From the NCBI GenBank assembly GCA_007135505.1, contig SLIS01000071.1, positions 1 through 6,590 on the forward strand: DNA of 6,590 bases, written 5' to 3'. Shown in pieces: positions 5,212 through 6,590 of this stretch. The stretch comes from Halovivax sp. GTDB taxonomy: Archaea > Halobacteriota > Halobacteria > Halobacteriales > Natrialbaceae. Numbering within the stretch: the first letter of the stretch is position 1; each line of letters begins with the position of its first letter. The position numbers and the translations under genes were made by a program. A model generated the notes under the pieces. The model was given only the letters and a program-made list of their open reading frames with translations, was not told the DNA's origin and searched no databases.

Positions 5212-6590
5212 CTAACCCACGGCCTCCGCCGGCGCGGAAGCGGCCACCTGACGGGCCGCCTCGATGTCGAGCGAGTCTCCGGTCGGGATGAGCTCGAGCA
5301 GGTCGATCGGCACCGGCACCGGTGTGACCTCGCCATAGCCGAGCGCCGCCTGCGCCGCGGGCGTGCCGACCGGAAACTTGCGGCCTTCCTCCGTGATTAG
5401 ATAGACCGTCGCTCCACTCGCCACCTCGCCGGTTGGTGTGGCCGCTTGGACCAGCGCGCCGTGGCCGGGCGGCAGACGCAACCGGTCGGCCGCCGCGACC
5501 ACGTCCCGGCCGGTCTGGCGCAGCTCGATCGACGGGGTCAGCGCACCCGGCGCGCTCGGGTGGATCTCCACCTCGATCGCCGGCGCACCGCCGTCACTGT
5601 CGCGGTAGACGGCGCAGATCGTGGGGGACTGCCCGGTGGCCGGGTGCACCTGCGGCACCTCCAGCGGATACCCCAGCGGCTCCAGTGGCTCGGTGCGGTG
5701 GAGGTGCCGGGCGGTATCCCCTCCGCTGATGTCACGCACCGCGGCCGTGTCGCCGATGCTGAGCTGGAGCTCCACCGCCAGCTCGCCGACGGGTCGCAGC
5801 CCGTCCCGGGTCATCATGTAGTGCTGACCTGCCGTGACGTAGAGGTCGCCGACCTGGGCCGGCCGTCCGCCGATCTCGAACCCGGTCCGCTCCTGGAAGC
5901 CCTCCGGCCGTATCACGTCCAGGTCCGGCCCTGTCATGATCGCGTTGACCAGCGGCGACCCGATCTCGGTCGGCGTGACCGCGGCCAGGCCGAGCGCCAC
6001 CGGAGCCACGTCGTGCCTGATCCGCAGCAGCCGGTGCTGCAGCAGCAGGTATTCGGCGTCGCCGGACGCGACGTAGAGCGCCCCGTCGCCGGTGTCGTCC
6101 CCGGCGGTGATCACGTCCCCGAGCACCAGCGTGCTACGCGGCCGCGGCGACTCGGCCGTCGGCGGCACGCTGCACAGCCGCCACGGAAGCTCGACCAGGT
6201 CGTCCGCGTCCGGCAGGGCGTCCGGCGCGTCGGCGATGCCCAGGGTGGGGCCGCGGGGGACATCGCGCAGCGTGGCCGGGCTGACGTTGTCGCGCCGGTC
6301 CGGCTCCGGGATCCCGAAGATCAACCGGACGGAGGCGAGATTCGCCACCGGGTGCAGGCGGCCGTCCAGATAGACGTACCGGGTGTGGGTGTCGGCTTCG
6401 ATGACGAGCAGTTCACCGTCGAGCTCCCGGCCCTGGTTGTTGACCATGCCCCAGATACCCGCCGCGGCGACCAGCAGCGCCGCCACCATGGTGCTGGCGA
6501 ACACCGACAACCCGAGCCGTCGCATCGGACGTTCGATGGCCTCCGGCCGGCCAGCGAGCATGGCCGACACGATGCGGCGGGTGACGAAGC
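5212..6590 (-). CDS. eccB: Type VII (ESX) secretion core protein EccB, 5' end outside window
   Basis: 458 residues are visible, starting FVTRRIVSAMLAG at the window edge and ending at a TAG (5212-5214). EccB proteins are about 480-500 residues and begin with a short cytoplasmic segment containing RR..SALL.G-like sequence, so roughly 20-35 residues are missing. An in-frame GTG at 6570 falls inside this conserved segment and is not the real start. Numbered from that GTG, residues 20-42 form the single membrane helix. The rest is the extracytoplasmic domain with the family's repeated beta modules (GDLYVTAG at 241-248) and the C-terminal pattern ATVYLITEEGRKFPVG...ALGYG...P.P..LL.L.PTG.SLD (387-435). 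Two lone cysteines, C133 (RLCSVPP) and C319 (TICAVYRD), match the disulphide pair of the family. EccB assembles with EccC, EccD and EccE into the ESX membrane channel. No other ESX gene follows here, so this end is probably the locus border. High G+C (about 70% or more) marks it as native core sequence. Confidence 0.93.
   Translation of the reverse strand, partial: FVTRRIVSAMLAGRPEAIERPMRRLGLSVFASTMVAALLVAAAGIWGMVNNQGRELDGELLVIEADTHTRYVYLDGRLHPVANLASVRLIFGIPEPDRRDNVSPATLRDVPRGPTLGIADAPDALPDADDLVELPWRLCSVPPTAESPRPRSTLVLGDVITAGDDTGDGALYVASGDAEYLLLQHRLLRIRHDVAPVALGLAAVTPTEIGSPLVNAIMTGPDLDVIRPEGFQERTGFEIGGRPAQVGDLYVTAGQHYMMTRDGLRPVGELAVELQLSIGDTAAVRDISGGDTARHLHRTEPLEPLGYPLEVPQVHPATGQSPTICAVYRDSDGGAPAIEVEIHPSAPGALTPSIELRQTGRDVVAAADRLRLPPGHGALVQAATPTGEVASGATVYLITEEGRKFPVGTPAAQAALGYGEVTPVPVPIDLLELIPTGDSLDIEAARQVAASAPAEAVG

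Noticed and set aside
1..6590. CRISPR array, tRNA or rRNA genes
   Set aside because: No regularly spaced direct repeats and no cloverleaf or rRNA-like sequence were seen on either strand.

Overview
The window looks like chromosome of a high-GC actinomycete. By hand count the right end is about 70% G+C, a type VII (ESX) secretion gene is present, and codon use favours G/C third positions. Micromonosporaceae or a relative would fit, but the genus cannot be read from this sequence. Every substantial gene lies on the minus strand, so the order of reading is from right to left.

Layout from right to left. (1) 5212-6590: eccB, the membrane and extracytoplasmic core subunit of a type VII secretion system, cut at its 5' end by the window edge. 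No other ESX gene follows it, so this is probably one border of an ESX locus. (2) 5032-5211: a 180-base gap with a candidate leaderless promoter. (3) 3775-5031: a complete nucleotide-sugar 6-dehydrogenase of the WbpA/TviB/WecC type, which makes a UDP-uronic acid. (4) 3499-3774: a 276-base gap, locally only about 42% G+C, with a candidate extended -10 promoter and small inverted repeats. (5) 190-3498: a 1102-residue multidomain protein. Its order is a membrane hairpin, a coiled coil, four to five ~38-residue repeats, a GT-A-like glycosyltransferase domain, and an alginate-lyase-family (PF05426-like) domain. (6) 1-103: the last 33 codons of an IS5-type transposase on the plus strand, followed by a plausible insertion-sequence end.

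The dehydrogenase and the large fusion protein make a coherent story. One enzyme supplies an activated uronic acid. The other carries both a putative sugar-transferring domain and a domain of a family that cleaves uronate-containing polymers by beta-elimination. This suggests a small synthesis-and-trimming module for a uronate-containing surface glycan, set between an ESX border and an insertion sequence. That link is inference: the two genes are separated by 276 bases and the glycan is unknown. The fusion is the item most worth following up. Its lyase half has clearly lower G+C than the rest of the gene, and charge distribution predicts that the whole body of the protein, lyase included, faces the cytoplasm.
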